15,933 nucleotides of DNA from CAYFMS01 sp964491425. Its GTDB lineage: Bacteria > Patescibacteriota > Patescibacteriia > UBA9934. The stretch spans positions 1 through 15,933 of the forward strand of contig CAZBFR010000016.1 in NCBI GenBank assembly GCA_964491425.1, written 5' to 3'. The stretch's first letter is position 1. Every line of letters starts with the position of its first letter. The notes under the pieces were generated by a model that was given only the letters and a program-made list of their open reading frames with translations, made no database searches and was not told the DNA's origin. Both the position numbers and the translations under genes were made by a program. This document shows positions 1 through 6,666 of the stretch, piece by piece.

Positions 1-1
1 A

Positions 2-1354
2 AACCGGCTCCTTCACGCTCTCGCTCTGAGTTTTGGAATCTTCGTCATCCTTGGAATCGCCCTTTCGGGTCCGTTGGCGCACGTGATTGCTCCTGGGTTT
101 TCGCTTGAAAAAACGCAAATGGTCGCCGAGCTCTCGCGCATTCTTTTCCTTGCCCAATTTATCCTCGCCCTTTCAATGGTGTTTGGATCAATGCTCCAGG
201 GGCTTAAACGTTTCGTGTTCACGTCCGCCGCCCCGGTTTTTTATAATATCGGAATCATTTTCGGTGCCTGGCTTCTTGTTCCATATTTTGGCATTCATGG
301 GGTTGCTTACGGGGTACTTATCGGCGCGGGCGCGCACCTTCTTTTGCAAGTCGTCGACGCGTGGATTGCTGGCTATCGGTACAAGCCCGTCCTCTCGATT
401 TTTCATAAAGATACCTACACCGTAATAACGAGGATGGGGCCGAGGGCGCTTGGACTTGCGGTCTCCCAACTCAACTTTACGATCATGACAACGCTTGCGA
501 CCCTTCTTGGAACGGGAGCGGTCACGATTTTTCAATTCGCCTACAATCTAAATTTTTTCCCGGTTGGTATTGTTGGAGTGTCGTTTGCAATTGCGGCGTA
601 TCCGGAGCTTTGTGAGCGTGCGTCGGAAGAGGAGAATGTTGGATTTGCCAAGACCTTTTCGGCTACAGCGCGCCAAATCCTGTTATTCACCGTCCCCGCA
701 ACACTGTTGTTCCTTCTTTTGCGAACGGAAATTGTCCGTATTGTGCTCGGGGCAGGGGTCTTTGATTGGACGGCGACGATCATAACGGCGAACCTTCTTG
801 GGTTATTTGCGCTCAGTCTCGTATTCCAGTCGCTTACATTCCTTCTCGTTCGAGGGTTTTTCGCGTTTGAAGATACCGTCACCCCGTTTTACATAGGGAT
901 CGTGAGTGTTGGACTTAATGTTCTTCTCGCTTGGGCACTTCTTTTTCCGCTGGCGAAGTTTCTTCCGGGTCTTGGAATTCTCGCCTTCGGAATTGCCTTT
1001 TCGGTGTCGGCATTCCTTCAATTTGCCCTCCTTTGGTACTTCCTCAGTAAGAAGACCGGTTCGCTCGGTGCACGCGGGATCTTCCGGGCATTCGTTGTCT
1101 TTTGCATTGCCGGGGTAGGGCTCGCTTTGACGACTCAGTTTATGAAAATCCTGATCGGAACGCTTTTTGAAATCAACACGTTCTGGCTCGTGTTCCTCCG
1201 TCTCACCCTCGGCGCCTCCCTTGGCCTTATCACGTACTTTATTATGACCTTCGCCCTCCGTAATGAAGAAACCCACGTCATCCTTATCGGTATAAAGAAA
1301 CTCCTCCGCCGAAAAATTGCCCCTCCGGAAACCGTCGTCTCGGACGTTTCTTAA
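2..1354 (+). CDS. murJ: MurJ lipid II flippase, 5' end outside window
   Basis: The reading frame is open from the first bases of the window and gives 450 residues of a strongly hydrophobic protein, so the start lies upstream. Against a usual length of about 510-530 residues, roughly 70-80 N-terminal residues (the first two helices with their conserved charged residues) are missing. The sequence is a run of membrane helices of the MOP/MVF superfamily, including stretches such as FGSMLQGLKRF and GVAYGVLIGAG typical of the MurJ core. MurJ flips lipid II across the cytoplasmic membrane for peptidoglycan synthesis. The protein ends in a short basic then acidic cytoplasmic tail. It lies 33 bp before alaS, and its TAA stop is inside the -35 box of the alaS promoter. 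A different MVF-family exporter is possible, but the separate Wzx-like protein at 10523 favours MurJ here. Confidence 0.85.
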   Translation, partial: NRLLHALALSFGIFVILGIALSGPLAHVIAPGFSLEKTQMVAELSRILFLAQFILALSMVFGSMLQGLKRFVFTSAAPVFYNIGIIFGAWLLVPYFGIHGVAYGVLIGAGAHLLLQVVDAWIAGYRYKPVLSIFHKDTYTVITRMGPRALGLAVSQLNFTIMTTLATLLGTGAVTIFQFAYNLNFFPVGIVGVSFAIAAYPELCERASEEENVGFAKTFSATARQILLFTVPATLLFLLLRTEIVRIVLGAGVFDWTATIITANLLGLFALSLVFQSLTFLLVRGFFAFEDTVTPFYIGIVSVGLNVLLAWALLFPLAKFLPGLGILAFGIAFSVSAFLQFALLWYFLSKKTGSLGARGIFRAFVVFCIAGVGLALTTQFMKILIGTLFEINTFWLVFLRLTLGASLGLITYFIMTFALRNEETHVILIGIKKLLRRKIAPPETVVSDVS

Positions 1355-1379
1355 CAAATTTAGGGTTTTCCATTAGTAT
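1351..1379 (+). promoter_or_regulatory. alaS promoter (predicted leaderless)
   Basis: TTAACA at 1351-1356 (5 of 6 to the sigma70-type -35), a 17 bp spacer, and TAGTAT at 1374-1379. The ATG of alaS begins at 1388, 8 bases after the -10 box, so transcription should start at or within a base or two of the ATG. The -35 box contains the murJ stop codon. Confidence 0.6.
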
Positions 1380-1387
1380 CTTTCCAT

Positions 1388-3178
1388 ATGACTGGTAACG
1401 AGCTCCGCCGAAAATACATCGAATTTTTCAAGTCGAAGGACCATGCCGAGATCCCGTCGGCTTCGCTTATTCCGGAAAATGATCCAACGGTGCTTTTTAC
1501 GACCGCCGGAATGCACCCGCTCGTTCCGTACCTTCTTGGGGAACCGCATCCTTCGGGTCGTCGCCTTGTCGACTACCAACGTTGCGTTCGAACGGGAGAT
1601 ATTGAGGACGTAGGGGACGATACGCACTGCACGTTTTTCACCATGCTTGGAAACTGGTCACTCCAGGATTACTTTAAGAAAGAATCGATTGAGTGGAGCT
1701 TTGAGTTTTTGACCTCGAAGGACTGGCTTGGGATTCCGCTCGAGAAGCTTTCGGTAACGGTGTTTGAAGGAAACGACGCAACGCCGTTTGACGAGGAGTC
1801 CTACAATCACTGGATTCGTCTTGGAATGCCGGCTGAACGAATCGCAAAGCTCGGAGCGGAAGATAATTGGTGGGGGCCTGCCGGAAAGACCGGTCCATGT
1901 GGTCCTGATACCGAAATTTTCTACTGGGTTGGTGAAGGAGAGCCAACGGGAAATAAGGGAACGCATCCAAAAGAATGGATGGAGATTTGGAATAACGTCT
2001 TCATGCAATTTAATAAGCAAGACGATGGCGCGCTTGTCCCCCTTGAAAAGGGAAGCGTCGATACCGGAATGGGGCTTGAGCGAACGATTGTCGCGCTCCA
2101 GGGAAAGACAACGGTTTACGAAACGGAACTCTTCGTTCCAATCTTGAACGAAATTGAACGTGTTCTTCAAATCTCGATTGAAAACGGCGAGCAAAAGAAA
2201 TCCGCCCGAATTATTGCGGATCATTTGCGAACGGCGAGCATGCTCGCGATGGACGGCGTTGTTCCGGGGAATAAAGATCAGGGTTACATCATGCGCCGGT
2301 TGATTCGTCGAACGCTTCGTCATATGCGCAAGTGGAACGAATCGCTCGTTCCGTCCCAAGCGATTCCTAAAATCCTGACCGTGATCGGGGAGACGCTTTC
2401 GGACTCCTATCCAATGCTTCTCGAGCGAGCCGAGACGGTGGCGTCAGTTATTTTGCAGGAGGCGGAGAAGTTTGCGAAGACGCTCGATAAGGGGGAGCGA
2501 GAGCTTAAGAAGCTAATCGAGAAAACGGGAACACTCTCTGGAACCGATGCGTTCAACCTCTATCAGTCCTTCGGTTTCCCGCTTGAGCTTACCGAGGAAA
2601 TGATTAAAGATGCTGGACTTTCCGTCGATCATGAAACATTCAAAGCGGAATTCCAAAAGCATCAAGACCTTTCCCGCCAGGGTGCCGAGAAGAAATTCGC
2701 CGGAGGACTTGCCGACCATTCCGAAGATACGGTAAAGCTTCACACGGCGACCCACCTTCTCCACCAAGCGCTTCGAACGGTGCTCGGGGACCACGTCGAA
2801 CAAAAAGGCTCAAACATCACTGCCGAGCGTCTCCGTTTCGACTTCTCACATCCGGAGAAAATGACCCCTGAGCAAATCGCGGAAACCGAGCGTCTCGTTA
2901 ACGAAGCAATCGCGAAAGCCCTCCCGGTTCACTTCGAACTTCTCGACGTTGAGGAAGCGAAGGCGCGGGGAGCGATCGGACTCTTTGGCGATAAGTACGC
3001 GCAAATCGGTGGAAAGATTAAGGTCTACTTCATGGGCGACGGACCGATGTGCTTCAGTAAAGAGATCTGTGGAGGACCGCACGTTAACAATACGGCCGAC
3101 CTCAAGTCCTTTAAGATCCAAAAGGAGGAAGCGTCGTCGGCAGGAGTCCGAAGAATCAAAGCGGTGGTCGGCGTCTAG
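1388..3178 (+). CDS. alaS: alanyl-tRNA synthetase, short form lacking C-Ala domain
   Basis: Class II synthetase that charges tRNA-Ala and hydrolyses mischarged tRNA. The 596 residues contain the catalytic domain (about 1-240, with the RCVRTGDIEDVG segment near 65-76 and the motif 3 segment GMGLERT near 227-233), the tRNA-recognition helices (about 240-430), and the editing domain with its zinc-type ligands in HTATH (H452, H456) and CGGPH (C561, H565). The protein ends just after the SAGVRRIKAVVG segment that closes the editing domain. Bacterial AlaRS is normally about 870 residues, so the DHHA1-containing C-Ala domain is absent. The next gene is the tRNA 14 bp downstream, so this is not a frameshift with the rest still readable beyond it. 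The ATG start is supported by the alignment-like N-terminus and by a promoter ending 8 bases upstream. There is no Shine-Dalgarno sequence. Confidence 0.96.
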   Translation: MTGNELRRKYIEFFKSKDHAEIPSASLIPENDPTVLFTTAGMHPLVPYLLGEPHPSGRRLVDYQRCVRTGDIEDVGDDTHCTFFTMLGNWSLQDYFKKESIEWSFEFLTSKDWLGIPLEKLSVTVFEGNDATPFDEESYNHWIRLGMPAERIAKLGAEDNWWGPAGKTGPCGPDTEIFYWVGEGEPTGNKGTHPKEWMEIWNNVFMQFNKQDDGALVPLEKGSVDTGMGLERTIVALQGKTTVYETELFVPILNEIERVLQISIENGEQKKSARIIADHLRTASMLAMDGVVPGNKDQGYIMRRLIRRTLRHMRKWNESLVPSQAIPKILTVIGETLSDSYPMLLERAETVASVILQEAEKFAKTLDKGERELKKLIEKTGTLSGTDAFNLYQSFGFPLELTEEMIKDAGLSVDHETFKAEFQKHQDLSRQGAEKKFAGGLADHSEDTVKLHTATHLLHQALRTVLGDHVEQKGSNITAERLRFDFSHPEKMTPEQIAETERLVNEAIAKALPVHFELLDVEEAKARGAIGLFGDKYAQIGGKIKVYFMGDGPMCFSKEICGGPHVNNTADLKSFKIQKEEASSAGVRRIKAVVGV

Positions 3179-3192
3179 CCGTCCGCCAATAC

Positions 3193-3267
3193 GCGGGGGT
3201 AGTTCAGTGGTAGAACGTCTGCTTCCCAAGCAGAAGGTCGCGGGTTCAATCCCCGTCTCCCGCTCCA
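3193..3267 (+). tRNA. tRNA-Gly (anticodon CCC)
   Basis: A 75-nt cloverleaf. The acceptor stem pairs GCGGGGG (3193-3199) with CTCCCGC (3257-3263), with one G-T pair. The D arm contains AGTTCAGTGGTAGAAC. The anticodon stem TCTGC/GCAGA encloses the loop TTCCCAA, giving anticodon CCC, which reads GGG. The T arm has the TTCAATC loop, the discriminator is T, and CCA is encoded at 3265-3267. It begins 14 bp after alaS with no clear promoter of its own, so it is probably processed from the alaS transcript. Confidence 0.97.
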
Positions 3268-3273
3268 AAAATC

Positions 3274-3298
3274 CGTCTCAACCGAGGCGACTTTTTTG
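3274..3298 (+). terminator. rho-independent terminator after tRNA-Gly
   Basis: The stem CGTCTC (3274-3279) pairs with GAGGCG (3284-3289), with one G-T pair and an AACC loop. AC and then six T follow at 3292-3297. It closes the alaS-tRNA unit. Confidence 0.72.
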
Positions 3299-3374
3299 TT
3301 TTAAGTTGATGGCTCGATGCTGGTGATTGGTCAATTATCATCCAAGTGGCGATGCGTTAATGCGCTCAATCAGC

Positions 3375-3380
3375 TATAAT
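3375..3380 (+). promoter_or_regulatory. -10 box of secreted protein gene (predicted leaderless)
   Basis: A perfect TATAAT whose last base is 8 bases before the ATG at 3389, predicting a leaderless transcript. I see no convincing -35 box at 16-18 bp (the bases at 3352-3357 read ATGCGT). Confidence 0.55.
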
Positions 3381-3388
3381 GCAGCTAT

Positions 3389-4963
3389 ATGTATAAAGTA
3401 CTCGCGCTTCTCATTTTTGTGCTTCTTGTCCCGGTACATGTCGGCGCTACCTCGTCCGGTGGACTTGTTAAAACCGCCGATTCGCCTGCCGTATACTACG
3501 AGGCTACCGATGGAAAGAGATATGTTTTTCCAAATCAACAAATCTACGGCAGCTGGTTTCATAATTTTAGCGATTTGAGGGTTATTTCAAATGAGGAGAT
3601 GGCTAGTCTTCCCGTTGGGGGCAATGTTACCTATAGACCGGGTGTAAGGCTTGTGAAAATACAGAGCGATCCAAAGGTGTATGCTGTTGAGAGGGGCGGA
3701 TATTTGCGCTGGGTTACATCTGAAAGCATTGCTCGGTCCTTGTTTGGGTCAGATTGGAACAAAAAAATAGATGATCTTCCGGTAGGTTTTTTCAATAGCT
3801 ACAAGATCGGATCCCCGATTACGGGGATTTTTGAGTACTCGGCAAGTGACGCTGTAAATGCGTCTTTGACTATCGAGTCTGACAAATCGATTTCCGCGAA
3901 TGCTGGTGCCAAGCTAGCGATGACGAATGCACTTTCTGGTGAAGCGATGCATTCGCAACTTGCTATTGTACCCGATCACTATCTAACGGTCATATCCGTG
4001 AGTGATGCGGCTAAGTTGTCCTATGATGCTCACGGGTGGGAGTCTGTTATTACCACTAAACAAAGTGAAGATGTTGAGATTTATGAAGTTGTCTTTTGGA
4101 ACAACGGCGTCACTGAAAACCCAAATAAAATAAGCGTGTATAAATTCGACAATTCCTTTGATCCTAACCAATTTCCAGATAATGGTCAGGATTGGGTCAA
4201 CTATCGAGAGCAATATAGCGTGCACACTGTATCGGTACCATCCTCGTGTATCAATCCTACCGGTGAAGAGTATTTTTACTGCAGCAATCTATATCTCGAC
4301 GCGTTTACAGGTATTCTAAATGTGATTATGACGAACTCGCCAGCACAGGAGTATGCGTTGAAGTATATTGGTCATGGATCAAGTTCGGGACTTTTTGAGG
4401 GTAGATTGACCGCCAAGGATTCCGAATCATTGCTAAAACTCGGAAATCAACTCATTGGAAAGAAATTCGCGTTCCTTGATTGGGGATTTAATTGTAGCAT
4501 GGGGAATACTGAGGTCCTGTCGGCTCAATTCCCTTATGCGGCATTCATTAGAAGTTCTGATATGCTACGGCAGGGATTCGCTGCCGATTGGCCTCGGGAC
4601 TATAAGCGCCTGGCTGCAGAAGGAAATTTGACTCGCTTTTTTTCACCATCAAAATCCATCAAGCAGTCACTTATTGAAATGCATGAATCGGAGCGCCTTT
4701 TTTGGGAGACAGATGTAGTGCGAGAGGATATGACCTCAAATCAGTTAACGCAATCATTGAGCATTTATGACGCAAGCCAGTATCCGGCCTTCGCATACAC
4801 TACACAAATTGAATCCAATGCTTATCACGGGGATGTACTATCCTTTGTTGAGCAAAATTTTCCTAGCAAAAAGTCCCTATTTAGTAACCTTGTTGTAAGC
4901 TACGTGCATAATAAGGATTTCTTTGACTGGAGTCAGGATCAAAATGGTTTGTGGAAGAACTAA
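3389..4963 (+). CDS. secreted protein with CPR-type repeat and probable clan CD cysteine peptidase core
   Basis: 524 residues. A signal peptide spans 1-20 (one Lys, a hydrophobic core, probable cleavage after VGA). Residues about 29-85 and 93-144 are two related units: DSPAVYYEATDGKRYVFPN pairs with DPKVYAVERGGYLRWV, and each is followed by an Ile-Ser/Ser-Glu helix and a Pro-Val/Gly turn. This repeat recurs, as I remember it, in exported CPR proteins. Further on, YIGHGSSSG (H329) and about 40 residues later GFNCSMGNTEV (C369) have the spacing and context of the His-Cys dyad of clan CD peptidases. YxGHGS resembles gingipain (C25), while CSMGNTEV followed by a hydrophobic alanine-rich strand resembles clostripain (C11). 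The surrounding residues 150-310 and 400-524 I do not recognise. The coding sequence is AT-richer than its neighbours and uses AGA/AGG for 7 of 16 arginines. Peptidase function is inferred, not shown. Confidence 0.6.
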   Translation: MYKVLALLIFVLLVPVHVGATSSGGLVKTADSPAVYYEATDGKRYVFPNQQIYGSWFHNFSDLRVISNEEMASLPVGGNVTYRPGVRLVKIQSDPKVYAVERGGYLRWVTSESIARSLFGSDWNKKIDDLPVGFFNSYKIGSPITGIFEYSASDAVNASLTIESDKSISANAGAKLAMTNALSGEAMHSQLAIVPDHYLTVISVSDAAKLSYDAHGWESVITTKQSEDVEIYEVVFWNNGVTENPNKISVYKFDNSFDPNQFPDNGQDWVNYREQYSVHTVSVPSSCINPTGEEYFYCSNLYLDAFTGILNVIMTNSPAQEYALKYIGHGSSSGLFEGRLTAKDSESLLKLGNQLIGKKFAFLDWGFNCSMGNTEVLSAQFPYAAFIRSSDMLRQGFAADWPRDYKRLAAEGNLTRFFSPSKSIKQSLIEMHESERLFWETDVVREDMTSNQLTQSLSIYDASQYPAFAYTTQIESNAYHGDVLSFVEQNFPSKKSLFSNLVVSYVHNKDFFDWSQDQNGLWKN

Positions 4964-4984
4964 CTAGCCAAAAGTCCACCCCAT

Positions 4985-5368
4985 ATGAACGAAGATGAAA
5001 TCAGGCAAAAGTTAACGGCGGAGGAATATCGGGTGCTGCGCGAGAAGGGAACGGAGCCGGCGTTTTCAGGGACCCTGCTCCATGAAAAACGGACGGGCAC
5101 CTATAATTGCAAGGTGTGTGGGAATCCACTTTTTTCCTCGGACGCGAAGTTTGATTCGGGGACGGGGTGGCCATCCTTTGATCAAGCGATTCCGGGATCG
5201 GTACACGAAATCGAGGACGCGAGCCACGGAATGCGTCGGACGGAAATTGTGTGCGCCAAATGCAATTCGCACCTCGGCCATGTTTTTGACGACGGGCCGA
5301 CGCGGACGGGGAAGCGGTACTGTTTGAATTCGGTTTGTCTCAGTTTGCAGCCGAAGCAAAAGGAATGA
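4985..5368 (+). CDS. msrB: peptide methionine-(R)-S-oxide reductase MsrB
   Basis: Repairs methionine-R-sulfoxide in oxidised proteins, using thioredoxin-type reductants. The 127 residues are a complete single-domain MsrB: zinc cysteines C42/C45 and C90/C93, the substrate-site motif GTGWPSF (59-65), HLGHVF (96-101), and the catalytic cysteine C113 in GKRYCLNSV. The usual resolving cysteine in the SGCGWPSF context is threonine here (T60), but an extra cysteine, C118, lies five residues after the catalytic one and might take that role. There is no signal peptide, so it is cytosolic. It begins 21 bp after the secreted protein gene with no obvious promoter or Shine-Dalgarno, so it may be read from that transcript. 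Its 3' end overlaps the convergent gene on the minus strand by 29 bp. Confidence 0.95.
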   Translation: MNEDEIRQKLTAEEYRVLREKGTEPAFSGTLLHEKRTGTYNCKVCGNPLFSSDAKFDSGTGWPSFDQAIPGSVHEIEDASHGMRRTEIVCAKCNSHLGHVFDDGPTRTGKRYCLNSVCLSLQPKQKE

Positions 5369-5927
5369 TGGAATAGTTCGTTTCAAGAAATGCCCGAAGT
5401 TTTGGAAGCGCGATGTTTCGCATGGCGCTTTTTTCGTATTCGTCTAAATCCATTTCACTCCAAGTTTTTGTACTGCCGTTTGGAATGAATGGAGTGGCCC
5501 ATCCGAGGACGCGCGTACCGCGGGGGTGATCCGCAAATGTTCCTTGGACTTCGGCTTTGAAAAAATGTACTTCTTTGCCGTCGTGAAAGCCGTAAGTTGT
5601 GATAGCGGTAACATTTCGCGAGTGACCGTCAAGTAGCCGGCAAAGTCCTTCGGCAGTGAGCTCTTCTAGGAACCACTTGATCAGCGTTCCTGGAAGCTTT
5701 CCGCCAAGTGCTTCAAATTGGAGGGCGGTGTCTTCGACGAGAACAGGCTTTTGAAGAATTTCGAATGCTTGCGTTGCCTTGTGCTCTACGATCTCATCAA
5801 TATCAAGTGACTGCATTTCGATCAGGTCGAGTTTTTGATGCGGAAGACGAATTCCAAGATAGCGCGAAGTTTCCTCGACTTTAAGTAGGTTGCCCGTTAC
5901 AAAGATCGGCGCGTTTATCTGTTTCAT
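5340..5927 (-). CDS. HAM1/ITPA-family nucleoside triphosphate pyrophosphatase
   Basis: Family members hydrolyse ITP, dITP or XTP to the monophosphate plus pyrophosphate, keeping deaminated purines out of nucleic acids. In 195 residues the phosphate-binding start TGNLLKVEE (11-19) and the catalytic segment LVEDTAL (63-69, D66) are intact. The middle (PGTLIKWFLEEL, 79-90) resembles eukaryotic ITPA as much as bacterial RdgB. Two base-recognition motifs are altered: the usual GWDP is GWATPF (142-147), and the usual SHR aligns with AMR (168-170), so the conserved Asp and His are missing. Substrate range may therefore differ from the family norm. The ATG at 5927 is 29 bp from the divergent MFS start, and the TGA stop is inside the 3' end of msrB. 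Confidence 0.85.
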   Translation of the reverse strand: MKQINAPIFVTGNLLKVEETSRYLGIRLPHQKLDLIEMQSLDIDEIVEHKATQAFEILQKPVLVEDTALQFEALGGKLPGTLIKWFLEELTAEGLCRLLDGHSRNVTAITTYGFHDGKEVHFFKAEVQGTFADHPRGTRVLGWATPFIPNGSTKTWSEMDLDEYEKSAMRNIALPKLRAFLETNYSIIPFASAAN

Positions 5928-5939
5928 AGAATGACTTCA

Positions 5940-5948
5940 TGCTATCAT
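5940..5948 (+). promoter_or_regulatory. extended -10 promoter of the MFS gene (predicted leaderless)
   Basis: TGCTATCAT, an extended -10 (TG-n-TATCAT). The hexamer ends 8 bases before the ATG at 5957. I see no good -35 box, which an extended -10 can compensate for. It lies inside the 29 bp that separate two divergent genes. Confidence 0.5.
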
Positions 5949-5956
5949 CTTCTTGT

Positions 5957-6583
5957 ATGCAACATCAACGACATCAACTCTCGGGAAAGGCGTTTTTACT
6001 TGGGATGAATCCCGTGATTCGGTTTATGACGATGTCGGACGTTGTGCTTCTTGGGGCGGGGCAACTTCTCGCGCCCGTGTTTGCCGTTTTTGTTGCGAGT
6101 GAGATTTCGGGAGGGAACGTTTCGGTTGTTGGACTTGCAACGGCGCTCTTTTTTATCGCTAAGAGTCTTTCGCAGATCCCGGCTGCGACGATGATGGACC
6201 GGGTAAAAGGGGAGAGGGATGATTTTCGCTGGATGTTTCTTGGAACGCTCGCGATTCCGCTCGCGCAACTCCTGTTTTTAGTCATCTCAAGCCCGATTGA
6301 ACTCTATCTTGTCCAAATCCTTCTTGGAGTCATGACGGGGATTACCTACCCGTCCTACATGTCGATTTTTGGACGTCACCTCGATCGAAACCATGAAAAT
6401 ATGGAATGGGGCGTCCGGTTTACCCTAACCGATATTAGCGCGGCCCTTGGGGCGACGATCGGGGGATTTTTGGCCTATAATTACGGTTTTTCCTCATTAA
6501 TCATTGTTACTTGCGTTGTTGGTATCATTGGCGCCCTCCTTCTTCTTCCAATCAGGCGCAGTTTGAAGGTTGACAGAAAATAG
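5957..6583 (+). CDS. half-size MFS transporter-like membrane protein
   Basis: A 208-residue integral membrane protein with six predicted helices. Landmarks are ALFFIAKSLSQIPAA in helix 2, a loop MMDRVKGERDD resembling MFS motif A (GxxxDRxGRR), LLGVMTGITYPSYMSIF in helix 4, and a final helix ending in basic residues. This is the size and pattern of the N-terminal six-helix half of an MFS transporter, which normally has about 400 residues and 12 helices. No second half follows, because the next 83 bp are promoter sequence and infA. It may work as a dimer or with another half-transporter. Substrate unknown. I chose ATG 5957 because it sits 8 bases after a -10 box. An in-frame ATG at 5939 would overlap that box, and one at 6005 is also possible. 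Confidence 0.7.
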   Translation: MQHQRHQLSGKAFLLGMNPVIRFMTMSDVVLLGAGQLLAPVFAVFVASEISGGNVSVVGLATALFFIAKSLSQIPAATMMDRVKGERDDFRWMFLGTLAIPLAQLLFLVISSPIELYLVQILLGVMTGITYPSYMSIFGRHLDRNHENMEWGVRFTLTDISAALGATIGGFLAYNYGFSSLIIVTCVVGIIGALLLLPIRRSLKVDRK

Positions 6584-6599
6584 GGGTTTCGGGTACTAT
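6570..6599 (+). promoter_or_regulatory. upstream promoter P1 of the ribosomal operon
   Basis: A perfect TTGACA at 6570-6575, an 18 bp spacer, and TACTAT at 6594-6599. The -35 lies inside the 3' end of the MFS gene. A transcript from here would have a leader of about 60 bases before infA. Confidence 0.5.
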
Positions 6600-6624
6600 T
6601 CCACCGCTTGATTTCCCCTTTTTC

Positions 6625-6653
6625 TTGCCAAATTTGCGAAGTCCTGCTATTAT
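6625..6653 (+). promoter_or_regulatory. proximal promoter P2 of the ribosomal operon
   Basis: TTGCCA at 6625-6630 (5 of 6), a 17 bp spacer, and an extended -10 TGCTATTAT with its hexamer at 6648-6653. The infA ATG at 6667 is 13 bases after the -10, so the predicted leader is only about 6-7 bases. Confidence 0.65.
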
Positions 6654-6666
6654 TGCAACGCAAATT

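Noticed and set aside
803..1357. Long minus-strand open frame inside murJ
   Set aside because: It mirrors the codon bias of murJ, is a charged low-complexity product, and has no start signals of its own.
3193..3267. tRNA-Gly as a hint of UGA-to-glycine recoding (Gracilibacteria/SR1 code)
   Set aside because: The anticodon is CCC, which reads GGG, and TGA is the real stop of msrB, the HAM1-like gene and the first GT2 gene.
3327..3578. Open frame overlapping the start of the secreted protein gene
   Set aside because: It is a different frame of a region explained by a promoter, signal peptide and repeat; no recognisable protein features.
6582..6624. AGGGG/CCCCT followed by five T as a terminator between the MFS gene and infA
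   Set aside because: Only 5 bp with a 28-base loop, and the loop holds the P1 -10 box; not a convincing terminator.
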